A DNA stretch of 64,000 bases from Synechocystis sp. PCC 7338 (lineage in GTDB: Bacteria; Cyanobacteriota; Cyanobacteriia; Cyanobacteriales; Microcystaceae): contig NZ_CP054306.1 in the NCBI RefSeq assembly GCF_018282115.1, positions 1,969,488 to 2,033,487 on the forward strand. The letters are read 5' to 3'. The position numbers were made by a program, and so were the translations under genes. Shown piece after piece: positions 36,734-45,770 of this stretch. The notes beneath the pieces were generated by a model. The model had not been told where the DNA came from. It saw nothing but the letters and a program-made list of their open reading frames with translations, and searched no databases. Within the stretch, counting starts at the first letter, position 1; every line of letters begins with the position of its first letter.

Positions 36734-37633
36734 ATGCCTAAAGGGTTAAGAGCTTATTGGCATCAAGGGGTTGATGCTCTCCTGAAGGGCGATGAAGCTT
36801 TGGCTCAAGATATTTTTATGTCAGCGATGTTGGAGTGTCAGGTGGATGAGGTAGAAGAACGGACTGCAGAGTTGGTTGCAGTTTTGGAAAATACGGCGAT
36901 CGAGTTATTGCAAGCTGGCAATTGGACTGGGGCTAGAAAATGCTATGAAATGGCGTTGGAAGCCGATCAGTCTTTTGAAAATCTAACCCTAAAAAAAATT
37001 CTTTTTTGGCGAGAAATATATATTCAACATTGTGAAAATAGGGGATACGAATTTAAGACTGATTGGTTCAGTAGTAACATTCCAATTTGGAATCAAATTT
37101 TGAAAAAATTTGTCGATTCGCCTAATTTATCTTTTTTGGAGGTTGGTAGCTGGCAGGGCCGGTCAACTTGTTGGTTGTTGGACAATATTTTGACCGATCC
37201 ATCATCGACTATTACTTGTATTGATACTTTTCAGGGAAGTATTGAGCATGAATCTATGGGTTTGGGAGAAGCGGTTAAATCGCTGGAGTCGGTTTTTGAC
37301 CATAATATTCAGCAAACGGGGAAGTCCAATCAGGTTAAAAAGTTGGTAGGTTTTTCCCAGGCTTGGTTACGCCAATTGCCGATTAACTCTTTTGATTTTT
37401 ACTATGTTGACGGTTCTCATATCGCTTCGGATGTAATGGAAGATGTTGTTTTGGGTTGGGGATTGTTAAAGGAGGGCTGCATCATTATTTTTGATGATTA
37501 TGGTTGGGAAGACTATCAGAGTCAACCAGCTATGCATCCCAAATTAGCCATTGATTCTTTCTTGGAAGTATTCCAGGGTCAAATCAAGCTTGTCTATAAA
37601 GGCTACCAGATTATTGTTGAAAAAATTACATAG
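36734..37633 (+). CDS. Class I SAM methyltransferase with helical N-terminal region
   Basis: 299 aa. Residues about 1-110 are helical and resemble a degenerate TPR region (LLQAGNWTGARKCYEMALEAD). From about 128 a Rossmann methyltransferase begins: LSFLEVGSWQGRSTCWLLDN is the SAM-binding motif I, TITCIDTFQGSIEHESMG motif II, and FDFYYVDGSHIASDVMEDV plus IIFDDYGWEDY the later acidic strands, as in the Methyltransf_24 type. This type often methylates sugars or glycan precursors. It is the first gene of the AT-rich glycosylation island, right after the insertion-sequence cluster. Substrate unknown. Confidence 0.78.
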   Translation: MPKGLRAYWHQGVDALLKGDEALAQDIFMSAMLECQVDEVEERTAELVAVLENTAIELLQAGNWTGARKCYEMALEADQSFENLTLKKILFWREIYIQHCENRGYEFKTDWFSSNIPIWNQILKKFVDSPNLSFLEVGSWQGRSTCWLLDNILTDPSSTITCIDTFQGSIEHESMGLGEAVKSLESVFDHNIQQTGKSNQVKKLVGFSQAWLRQLPINSFDFYYVDGSHIASDVMEDVVLGWGLLKEGCIIIFDDYGWEDYQSQPAMHPKLAIDSFLEVFQGQIKLVYKGYQIIVEKIT

Positions 37634-37746
37634 GACAGGGATAAAAGGTTAGGATAAACTAAAATACTTAAGGTTGATCTTTGAGCATGAGCATGGAGAC
37701 TATAACGACAGCGTCTTAAATAAACTTATGGCAAAATAGAGACTTA

Positions 37747-38313
37747 ATGATTTTGAATATTAATCAAAAAATTATGAGCCAAACTGAGATTATTAAGTTG
37801 CATATCGGTGGCAAAGAAGCTTCCCCTGAATGGAAAATTGTAGATGTACTAGATCGTCCAGAAGTAGATTATATTTGTAATGCAAGCAATCTATTTATGT
37901 TTGGGGATAATTCGGTTGATGTGATATATGCTAGCCATGTGCTCGAGCATTTTTATTACAATATTGACGATGAATTGACTAATACACTTAAGGAATGGTG
38001 CCGAGTTCTGAAGATTGGAGGAAAGTTGATGATTAGTGTGCCAGATTTGAAAACTTTATGTTGGCTATATCTTCATCCCAATGCACATCCATTGGAACGT
38101 CATCACATTATGCGAATGATGTTTGGTGGACAGATGGATATTTATGATGTTCATAAAGTGGGCTTAGATGAAGATACGTTAGCAATATACTTGGAAGCAG
38201 CCGGCTTTGAAGACTACGAAAGAGTTACTGAGTTTAATTTGTTTGAAGATTGCAGTGCAATTAAACTGGCAGACACTTATATTAGTCTAAATGTAATTGC
38301 ACATAAATCTTGA
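37747..38313 (+). CDS. Small SAM-dependent methyltransferase
   Basis: 188 aa. It lacks the canonical glycine-rich motif I at its N-terminus, having instead IIKLHIGGKEASPEWKIVDVLD, the short form found in glycan-island methyltransferases. The acidic loop is NSVDVIYASHVLEHFYY, followed by the post-motif LKEWCRVLKIGGKLMISVPD. A second ATG at 37774 (MSQTEII) is an alternative start. Gap to the previous gene is 113 bp. Likely methylates a sugar or peptide intermediate; the exact role is unknown. Confidence 0.75.
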   Translation: MILNINQKIMSQTEIIKLHIGGKEASPEWKIVDVLDRPEVDYICNASNLFMFGDNSVDVIYASHVLEHFYYNIDDELTNTLKEWCRVLKIGGKLMISVPDLKTLCWLYLHPNAHPLERHHIMRMMFGGQMDIYDVHKVGLDEDTLAIYLEAAGFEDYERVTEFNLFEDCSAIKLADTYISLNVIAHKS

Positions 38314-38470
38314 TTTGGGAATTTAGCTGGAATATTATCATTCTCAATATTTGAAAGATTAGCAAGTAAGTATTTTCAACTGCTCCTGGATAAATTATCT
38401 GAAGATTGCATTGATATTCTCGAATATTTACTGGATGAACATTGGTTACTAAAATGGAGAGGAGAGGAAC

Positions 38471-38496
38471 TGCTAAGTTTTTTGAAGAGGTGATCT
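38471..38496 (+). repeat. 26-nt direct repeat, copy 2
   Basis: Matches 36655-36680 with one mismatch. It lies in the spacer after the second methyltransferase gene. Confidence 0.7.
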
Positions 38497-38560
38497 GTTT
38501 TAGAAAAATTGTGGTTAGACTGGTGGAATGACTTCATCGATAAAATATTGTAACAAAAGA

Positions 38561-38608
38561 GCTAAGGTCGCTTACAGCTTTTCCTTACAAAAAACTTTGA
38601 ACCTTAGC
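38561..38608 (+). promoter_or_regulatory. 8-bp inverted repeat upstream of the GT4 gene
   Basis: GCTAAGGT (38561-38568) and ACCTTAGC (38601-38608) are perfect inverted copies, 32 nt apart. The second arm ends 17 bases before the ATG, so it could act as an operator or as an RNA hairpin near the ribosome-binding site. A TAAAAT-like -10 lies just upstream. Confidence 0.4.
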
Positions 38609-38625
38609 GAAGTTGAAATGTCGTT

Positions 38626-40065
38626 ATGAAAATCGTATTTTTTGATCTAGCAAATATTAACTATTCCACCGCAACGGTCTATCAGTCGCCATTAGGAGGT
38701 TCCCAATCTGCTATTTCTTATTTGGCGATGCATTTAGCAAACTTAGGCCATGATATTTTTTTAGTTAATAAAATATCAGCTCCCACCATCACCCATGGAG
38801 TTGCTTGCTTGCCAATTAATTCTGTAACCAATGATTTTTGGCAAAGTATTGACTTTATTATTTGCTTTAATGGAGCAGATCATGGAGATGCATTGAGAAA
38901 AATTTGTGGAACTAAAGTAAATATAATTCTATGGAACCAACACGCCCACGATCAGCCAGCGATTCAAAATTTAATCAATCAAAAAGAAAGAGAGTCCTAT
39001 GATTCATTTTTCATGATTAGTGATTGGCAAGCAAGGAATTTTATAAACACATTTAACCTTAAAGCAGAGAAAATACATATTCTAAGAAATGCAGTAGGGC
39101 CTTCATTCGATAATTTGCTTGATGGAAAATCCCCAATTCTTGAAAAAAAATCTAGGCCAATTTGTTTGGCATACACGAGTGCTCCATATAGAGGATTAAA
39201 ATTATTGTTAAAAATTTTTCCGAAGATCCGTGAAAGATTCCCTAATGTAACTTTAAAAGTTTTTTCAAGTATGCAGGTTTATCGTATCAGTGAAGAGCAA
39301 GAAAAAGAATATTTTGGAGAGGAATTTTATCGCATGCGAGAGATGTATGAAACATTAAAGGAAATGGATGGTGTGGATTATATCGGTTCAATCCCTCAGT
39401 CCGACTTAGCTAAAGAACTCGAAAAGGTCTCTATCTTAGCCTATCCAAACACCTTTCCCGAAACGTCATGTATTGCTGTTATGGAAGCGATGGCTAGTGG
39501 ATGTCACATTATTACAAGTGATTTAGGGGCACTCCCAGAAACAACAGCAGGATTCGCAACGTTAGTCCCTTTTAATCAAGACTTAGAAGTCTATCAGCAA
39601 AATTTTGTGACGGCCACCATTGACCATATCAATTATCTTCAATTAGCTAACGCCAATGATATAGAGAAGGAGTTAAATAAACAGATTGCTTATTGCCAAC
39701 AAAATTATTTATGGAAAGAACGTGCTCAAGAATGGCTTAAAAAACTTTATGAAATTAGAGGCTATACATTTTTTAAACACCAAGAATATAAAATTGCTAT
39801 TGATATCTACCAAGAAGCTCTCGAAAATTTCCCTGATTCTGAAAATTTTTGTTGTTATCTGATTATATGCTTGATATTATTTGGATTAGAGGATGAAGCC
39901 CTATCCTTTATTATGAATGCAGTTATCAATTCAAACTTGAGTAGTCTAAATTACCTTCCACAAAAACTGAACGAAGTTCTTGAAAAAGAATCTAATTTTT
40001 TGATGAATGCGAATGAGGGTAATGCATTGAAAGTAATAGCAAACTTTTTTAATCAACTAGATTAA
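38626..40065 (+). CDS. Family 4-type glycosyltransferase with C-terminal TPR
   Basis: 479 aa. GT-B fold: the N-terminal half starts IVFFDLANINYSTATVYQSPLGGSQSAISYLAMHL in segments, the glycine-rich donor-strand region; the C-terminal half has CLAYTSAPYRGLKLLLKIFP and the GT4 E-x7-E motif in PETSCIAVMEAMASGCHII followed by TSDLGALPET. Residues about 375-479 form helical repeats (YKIAIDIYQEALENFPDSENF is TPR-like), an unusual addition suggesting docking to the TPR-GT41 proteins nearby or to a protein acceptor. Donor and acceptor sugars cannot be told. Confidence 0.82.
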   Translation: MKIVFFDLANINYSTATVYQSPLGGSQSAISYLAMHLANLGHDIFLVNKISAPTITHGVACLPINSVTNDFWQSIDFIICFNGADHGDALRKICGTKVNIILWNQHAHDQPAIQNLINQKERESYDSFFMISDWQARNFINTFNLKAEKIHILRNAVGPSFDNLLDGKSPILEKKSRPICLAYTSAPYRGLKLLLKIFPKIRERFPNVTLKVFSSMQVYRISEEQEKEYFGEEFYRMREMYETLKEMDGVDYIGSIPQSDLAKELEKVSILAYPNTFPETSCIAVMEAMASGCHIITSDLGALPETTAGFATLVPFNQDLEVYQQNFVTATIDHINYLQLANANDIEKELNKQIAYCQQNYLWKERAQEWLKKLYEIRGYTFFKHQEYKIAIDIYQEALENFPDSENFCCYLIICLILFGLEDEALSFIMNAVINSNLSSLNYLPQKLNEVLEKESNFLMNANEGNALKVIANFFNQLD

Positions 40066-40145
40066 CGAATTTATTGTACATTCACTGCATTCATTAAATT
40101 TACAAGTTTCAAATATTTTTACATAGTTTAAGAGGAAATGAGACC

Positions 40146-40970
40146 ATGACAGATTTTTTTAATCAAGCTTTGGTGAAAATAAAAATGGGTAACTACGAGA
40201 TCAACATACCAGAAAATCATTTATTGTTAAAATTAGTTCAGGTGCAACCGTACAGAGATCAATGTGTGGGAATTTCGGCAGGCTTCTTTTCTGAAAAATA
40301 TTCTAGCAGTTTAATTATTGATATTGGTGCGAATATTGGCGATACAGCTGCAATAATAGCAAATTATTCAAGTAACGAATTATTGTTGGTTGAATCAAGT
40401 GATTACTATTTTGATATATTGAAAACCAATGTTGGCAATATAAAAAATAATATTACATTAAAAAAAATCTTTATTGCTGATGGTAGTCAAGTATCTGGAT
40501 TCCTTTACCATTGGGGAGGAACAGCTTATTTTAAGCCAGAGGAAGGTGGAGTAAACGTTGAGACAGAAAGACTTTGTCACTTAGCAGAAAGTGATGTATG
40601 TTTCGTCAAACTAGATACCGATGGATTTGATTTTGGAATTATTTTAGATAGCATTGAATGGTTTTCTCTACTAAAGCCAGGTATCTTCTTTGAAAATCAG
40701 ATAAGAAATACTGATGATTTAGAGCAAGCCAATTTAGTATTTAATAAGTTATTTGAAATTGGCTATAAATATTTTGTTTTCTGGGACGATCCAGGATTTC
40801 ATCTATTATCAACTTCATCAATTAATGATATTAAACAATTAAATAGATACTTATTTAAGGTTTGGGAAAAAGATGGCTATAGAACAATATGCAACTATGA
40901 TGTACTTTGTATTCATAAAGATGATCAAGAAATTTATAACTCTCTATGTAGGTATTATGAAACCTACTAG
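40146..40970 (+). CDS. FkbM-type methyltransferase
   Basis: 274 aa. SAM motif I is SLIIDIGANIGDTAAIIANY (about residues 57-76), the acidic strand-2 end is LLLVESSDYYFDILKTNVG, and LAESDVCFVKLDTDGFDFGIILDS is the characteristic FkbM 'KLDTDGFD' block. FkbM-family enzymes O-methylate sugars and polyketides and are frequent in surface glycan clusters. The ATG at 40146 follows an AGAGGAAATGAG ribosome-binding region. It lies 80 bp after the GT4 gene on the same strand. Confidence 0.85.
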   Translation: MTDFFNQALVKIKMGNYEINIPENHLLLKLVQVQPYRDQCVGISAGFFSEKYSSSLIIDIGANIGDTAAIIANYSSNELLLVESSDYYFDILKTNVGNIKNNITLKKIFIADGSQVSGFLYHWGGTAYFKPEEGGVNVETERLCHLAESDVCFVKLDTDGFDFGIILDSIEWFSLLKPGIFFENQIRNTDDLEQANLVFNKLFEIGYKYFVFWDDPGFHLLSTSSINDIKQLNRYLFKVWEKDGYRTICNYDVLCIHKDDQEIYNSLCRYYETY

Positions 40971-41049
40971 TAAAAATCCTATTACTCAAAAATATTGTTA
41001 ATGCTTGTGCTATGTTCTGTAACTAACATTAAAAATATTAGATTTGTTT

Positions 41050-43257
41050 ATGACTTTATGTAATCAGTTACAACAACTATTTGATTCTGAAAACTACTCA
41101 GAGATGATCACCATTTTAGAGGGGCAAATTGACGAAAATCCAGCAAATCTTGAGTTATATTGGTATTTGGGGCTTGTTTATTTATTACAAGCAGACATGG
41201 ACTCGGCACAAGAAGTCTGGACTGTTGGTATTAATCAGGTCTGGGAAACTGGCAATATTGATGCTATCTTTTTACTCTTTTCAATTCTAGACAACGAAGC
41301 AAAAAGCAAACAGGAGTTGGGACAATATGAATCGGCTTGGCAAATTAGGGAACAATTACAAAATTTAAACCCAGAAGATTTACACAATATTCTTCATTTA
41401 ATCGATTTAAGCTATCAGCTTAATAAATTTTCCCCTGAAAAATTGGCGGACTGGCAAATTTTTGGAATTCTCGAAAATCATGATTTTTCAGAGTCATTAG
41501 ACGTTAATTTATTGTTCAAATGTGTATTACTAGTTCTTGAATTTCCCACCGCTTTATCCATTGATTTATTTGAAGCCAGTATAAAATATTTCTCCGGCTC
41601 AGAATGGTTGCCAGTAATGATCAGTTTGACTGATACTATAGCTGAACGACACATGCTTCCCAGCTACGCCTTTGATATTACCAAGGTTTGCTTAAACTTT
41701 GATCCAAGTAACTATTTCATATTAAATAAGTTATTAGATTATGCAGAACTAACCGAAAGTCGTGCAAAAAAGTCAGAAACAGCCTGGAGACTCTACCATA
41801 GCTTAGAAAAAAAATCTCAAAACCTGGCTCTAGAATGCTATATTTTTTCTCGTTTTTTGATGGTTTTGCTAAAACTAAATTGTTGGTCAGATATTAAACA
41901 AACAAATGTCATCCAGAAATTAATTGACAGCCTGCAAAAACTTATATTTCAATCCAATTACCAGTTAGATGATTTTTTGGCTCCCCGTTTTTGGGCAATT
42001 CCATTTCCGCTACTTTATTTATTTGATAATGTAGCAGAAAATCGTTGTTTCCTAAATCATACTGCTAAGCTATTTCACCGCAACTTCAAATTAGATTTAC
42101 CAAACTCTCCTTTGTTATCCTTTCAGGAAAATACGACCCATAAACCACTGAAGATCGCCTACATCGGCCATACCCTAAGGCAACACTCCGTTGGCTGGTT
42201 AAGTCGGTGGCTATTTTATCACCATAACAAGCAGCATTTTCAATTATATTTTTACCTAATTGCTCAAGAAAATGATCAATTAACAAACGAATGGATAATT
42301 CCCAACGGTCACAAAACCTATAATTTTGGCAGAGATGTAGAAGCAATAATTAAGCAAATTCAAGCCGACAATATCAATATCTTGGTTGATCTAGATGGGC
42401 TAACCAGCAATGTGATTGCTCAGGTTCTCTCTTTTAAGCCGGCCTCTATTCAGGTAACTTGGCTCGGTTCCGATGCCTCCGGATTACCGACCATTGATTA
42501 CTTTATCGTGGACTCCCACGTTGTTCCTATCGAGAATCAGCAGCACTATCAAGAAACATTATGGTATTTGCCTGACACTTACCTTGCTATCGATAATTTT
42601 GAAGTTGGAACAATGACATTAAGTCGAGAAAATTTGCAAATTGCCAATGATGCCATTATTTATTTGTGTCTACAATTTAATTTAAAATTTAACCCAGATT
42701 TCTGCCGCTTACAACTAACTATCATCAAATCTGTTCCGAATAGTGTATTACTGGTTAAAGGGGCTAGCAACAATCAATCAATGCAAGAGCTATTCACCAC
42801 CATCGCAACGGATATTGGTCTGGACAAAAAAAGAATTAAATTTCTTCCCAGAGATCCCGATGAGATGACTCACCGTGCTAATTTGGCGATCGCCGACATT
42901 GTTTTAGATACTTATCCCTATGGTGGGGCAACCACTACCTTAGAAACGTTATGGCTAGAAATTCCCCTTGTGACAAAGGTCGGCCAACAATTTTCAGCGC
43001 GTAATAGCTATGCTTTTATGACTAGTGCCGGATTAAGCGAAGGCATTGCTTGGTCTGATCAAGACTATATTGATTGGGGAGTTCGCCTTGGTAATGATCA
43101 AAAATTGCGGCATCAAATTCGCTATAAATTACGGCAATCAAAAGGGACTGCCCCTATTTGGAATGCAAAAAAATTTACACTAGAAATGGAGACCGCCTAT
43201 CAACAGATGTGGAAAAATTATTTAGATACACAAAAACGTCAAAAATCCAATTCATAA
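41050..43257 (+). CDS. TPR-GT41 glycosyltransferase (OGT/SPINDLY-like), copy 1
   Basis: 735 aa from the ATG at 41050. Residues about 1-100 hold TPR-like helices (LEGQIDENPANLELYWYLGLVYLLQADMD, in segments) and a long helical middle follows. From about residue 375 the GT41 catalytic half begins: KIAYIGHTLRQHSVGWL, INILVDLDGLTSNVIAQ, the acceptor/donor region FKPASIQVTWLGSDASGLP, then DIVLDTYPYGGATTTLETLW and FSARNSYAFMTSAGLSEGIA, all close to eukaryotic OGT, SPINDLY and bacterial GT41 enzymes. These transfer sugars to Ser/Thr or Asn of proteins in the cytoplasm. A TTG two codons earlier is the only alternative start nearby. Confidence 0.85.
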   Translation: MTLCNQLQQLFDSENYSEMITILEGQIDENPANLELYWYLGLVYLLQADMDSAQEVWTVGINQVWETGNIDAIFLLFSILDNEAKSKQELGQYESAWQIREQLQNLNPEDLHNILHLIDLSYQLNKFSPEKLADWQIFGILENHDFSESLDVNLLFKCVLLVLEFPTALSIDLFEASIKYFSGSEWLPVMISLTDTIAERHMLPSYAFDITKVCLNFDPSNYFILNKLLDYAELTESRAKKSETAWRLYHSLEKKSQNLALECYIFSRFLMVLLKLNCWSDIKQTNVIQKLIDSLQKLIFQSNYQLDDFLAPRFWAIPFPLLYLFDNVAENRCFLNHTAKLFHRNFKLDLPNSPLLSFQENTTHKPLKIAYIGHTLRQHSVGWLSRWLFYHHNKQHFQLYFYLIAQENDQLTNEWIIPNGHKTYNFGRDVEAIIKQIQADNINILVDLDGLTSNVIAQVLSFKPASIQVTWLGSDASGLPTIDYFIVDSHVVPIENQQHYQETLWYLPDTYLAIDNFEVGTMTLSRENLQIANDAIIYLCLQFNLKFNPDFCRLQLTIIKSVPNSVLLVKGASNNQSMQELFTTIATDIGLDKKRIKFLPRDPDEMTHRANLAIADIVLDTYPYGGATTTLETLWLEIPLVTKVGQQFSARNSYAFMTSAGLSEGIAWSDQDYIDWGVRLGNDQKLRHQIRYKLRQSKGTAPIWNAKKFTLEMETAYQQMWKNYLDTQKRQKSNS

Positions 43258-43284
43258 AATAATACAAAAAAACAATAATTGATT

Positions 43285-45765
43285 ATGAATAATGAAATAC
43301 TTAAACAAATTAAAAACTATCTCGATCAAGAAAAATATGAAGAAGCAGCCATATTTTTGGAAGAAAAGATTGAAAACTTCCCAGAAATGATCACTTATTA
43401 TTGGTATTTAGGACTAGTTTATCTATTGCAAGGAGAAGAAGAAAATTCTCAATTGGTTTGGATGTCTTTATTGTTACAAGCAATAATCGAAGAAGCTGAA
43501 CAATGGCAAGAGCAATTAATTGATTTTTTAGAGAAACAAATTGTTAATTATCTCGCAAGTGATCAGTTAGCTAACGCAAAATTGATTTATCAAACCATCC
43601 AATGCATTCAAACAACCTATCAAAATAATGAGCTTAAAAATAATTTAATTGATAAATTAGTCGTGTTAGCCACTGGATTAAGTCGGAGCAAAAATTATCA
43701 GGAAGCAAAGGATGTTTATCTTGAAATTCTAGACTTAAATCCTAACCATGCAATCTCATGGCATTCTCTAGCGTTAAATTATTATTATTTAGGAAATTAC
43801 CAAGAAGCAGAAAAATGTATATTAAATGCGATAAGACTAGATTCTGATTTTGCCACAAATTATGCAGTACTAGGGCTAATTTTAGAAACTCAAAAAAAGA
43901 CTATTGATGCAATTAATGTCTATCAAAAAGCGATTGAAAAAGATCTAAATTTGATTAGTGCTTACCATAATTTAGCTGAAGCTTATCTAACATTAAGCCA
44001 AACAGAAGAAGCCATTAATATTTATAAGAAAGCGTTAAAATATTCCCCCAGAAATACATCTATTTTTGACAAATTATTTAATCTCTTACAATCAGAAGGA
44101 AAAATAACTGAAGCAAATCTTTATCGGGGATATTCAATCTACTATTCGGGCGAAAGTGGTTCTTTGTACACTGCATTAGGTTATTTTCAAGGATATTATT
44201 CTACATTGTCTGATGAAGTATATCCCAATGAAGTCAATCAAAAGTTTACTTTCTACACCGTTTTAGCAAATTCTTACTTGATGTCCAACAAAACAGAATC
44301 TGCTATCAAAATACTGGATAAAGCTTCCATATTATTTCCAAAATTTCACCTTAGCCTAAAAAGACTTAGCCAGAGCGCTCTTCCTATTCTTTATCAAGAT
44401 TCAGCAGAAGTTGAATTTTACCATCAGCGATTTCAACAGCTACTAACAGAGCTAATCCAAGAAACAAAAATAAATACCCCAGAAGAAAAGGATGATTTTT
44501 TACGTAGTCTTGGTGTAATTACAAATTTTTACTTAAGTTATCAATCTAAAAATGACGTAGCAATTCACCAGCAATATGGCGACTATGTGCATAACATTCT
44601 GAAAAAGGCTCGTCCCCAGTGGTGTCAGCCTCGTCAACCACATTCATTAACAGAACAGCGAAAAATTCGTGTTGGTTATATTTCTTACCGTTTGGAAGGG
44701 TTAGGTTTGCTTTATGTAGGATGGCTCAAATATTGTGATAAAAATAACTTTGAAATTTATGTTTATAACATAGTGGATTCCCCAGAAGACGAACTATCAG
44801 GTTTAAAAATAAATTTTAAATTATATAGTGATAAATTTTACTCCATTCCCCGCAACATTAATTGGGATGATGCTTGTAAAAAAATTACAGATGATCAGCT
44901 TGATATTTTGATTTTTCCCGATTTGGGGCTAGATCCCATTTTTAATTTTCTTGCCTATCTCCGGCTGGCTCCCATTCAATGCAATTCTTGGGCCCATCCA
45001 GTTACGTCTGGTAGCCCTACAATCGATTATTTTCTATCTAGCGATTTAATGGAACCTGTAAATGGAGATGAGCATTATTCTGAGACTTTAATTCGACTGC
45101 CTAATTTAGCGTTTCCCCTTGCCCCTGTTGATTTACCAGAGCTAGATAAAAAGCGCTCAGATTTTAACTTGGGGGACGACAGGGTTATTTATGCTTGTTG
45201 TCAGTCTCTTTTTAAATATTTACCCCAACATGATTACATTTTTCCTGCCATTGCCCAACATTGTCTCTCTTTTCAATTTGTTTTTGTTGATCCCCAGCAT
45301 GGTGAAATTGTCACCCAAGATTTCAAAAAACGTCTGGACAAGGCTTTCGCTGAATTGGATTTAGATTACCAACAATACTGCATCTTTTTGCCTCGTTTGA
45401 CAGGCTCTGATTTTCTAAAGTTACATCAACTAGTCGATATTTTTCTCGATGGTCTAAGTTGGTCTGGTGGGATCACCACAAGACAGGCGATCGCCTGTGG
45501 ATTGCCCATTGTCACTTGTCCTGGGGAGTTTATGCGGAGCCGTCATTCCTATGGCATGCTCAAAATGATTGACGTTACAGAAACCATTGCCCAAAATCCA
45601 GAGGAATACATTGAGATCGCTGTTCGACTGGGAACAGATAATTGCTGGCGACAACAAATCAGAGATCTTATGGAGAAAAATAAATATAAGCTATTTGATG
45701 ATCAAGAATGTATTAAGGGTCTGGAACAATTCCTTTACAATGCAGTTATCAGTCGAGTAGTTTAA
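43285..45765 (+). CDS. TPR-GT41 glycosyltransferase, copy 2
   Basis: 826 aa from the ATG at 43285, 27 bp after copy 1. The N-terminus repeats the copy-1 pattern (YYWYLGLVYLLQGEEE). Canonical TPRs follow at about residues 125-275 (LEILDLNPNHAISWHSLALNYYYLGNYQEAE, in segments, then three more). The C-terminal GT41 half (about 455-815) has KIRVGYISYRLEGLGLLYVG, LDILIFPDLGLDPIFNFLAY, LAPIQCNSWAHPVTSGSPT and IFLDGLSWSGGITTRQAIACG. The usual LDT-PY motif is changed to LDGLSWSGG, so donor specificity or activity may differ from copy 1. It ends 5 bp before the convergent pilin-linked gene. Confidence 0.83.
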   Translation: MNNEILKQIKNYLDQEKYEEAAIFLEEKIENFPEMITYYWYLGLVYLLQGEEENSQLVWMSLLLQAIIEEAEQWQEQLIDFLEKQIVNYLASDQLANAKLIYQTIQCIQTTYQNNELKNNLIDKLVVLATGLSRSKNYQEAKDVYLEILDLNPNHAISWHSLALNYYYLGNYQEAEKCILNAIRLDSDFATNYAVLGLILETQKKTIDAINVYQKAIEKDLNLISAYHNLAEAYLTLSQTEEAINIYKKALKYSPRNTSIFDKLFNLLQSEGKITEANLYRGYSIYYSGESGSLYTALGYFQGYYSTLSDEVYPNEVNQKFTFYTVLANSYLMSNKTESAIKILDKASILFPKFHLSLKRLSQSALPILYQDSAEVEFYHQRFQQLLTELIQETKINTPEEKDDFLRSLGVITNFYLSYQSKNDVAIHQQYGDYVHNILKKARPQWCQPRQPHSLTEQRKIRVGYISYRLEGLGLLYVGWLKYCDKNNFEIYVYNIVDSPEDELSGLKINFKLYSDKFYSIPRNINWDDACKKITDDQLDILIFPDLGLDPIFNFLAYLRLAPIQCNSWAHPVTSGSPTIDYFLSSDLMEPVNGDEHYSETLIRLPNLAFPLAPVDLPELDKKRSDFNLGDDRVIYACCQSLFKYLPQHDYIFPAIAQHCLSFQFVFVDPQHGEIVTQDFKKRLDKAFAELDLDYQQYCIFLPRLTGSDFLKLHQLVDIFLDGLSWSGGITTRQAIACGLPIVTCPGEFMRSRHSYGMLKMIDVTETIAQNPEEYIEIAVRLGTDNCWRQQIRDLMEKNKYKLFDDQECIKGLEQFLYNAVISRVV

Positions 45766-45770
45766 AGATT

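Larger units (their letters stand above)
38314..38625. other. 312-bp spacer with gene remnant and inverted repeat
   Basis: The forward frame LLLDKLSEDCIDILEYLLDE then HWLLKWRGEELLSFLKR ends in a stop near 38491 and has no start, suggesting a decayed 3' end of a gene. Its last part coincides with copy 2 of the 26-nt repeat (38471-38496). A perfect inverted repeat at 38561-38608 precedes the glycosyltransferase gene. Confidence 0.45.
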
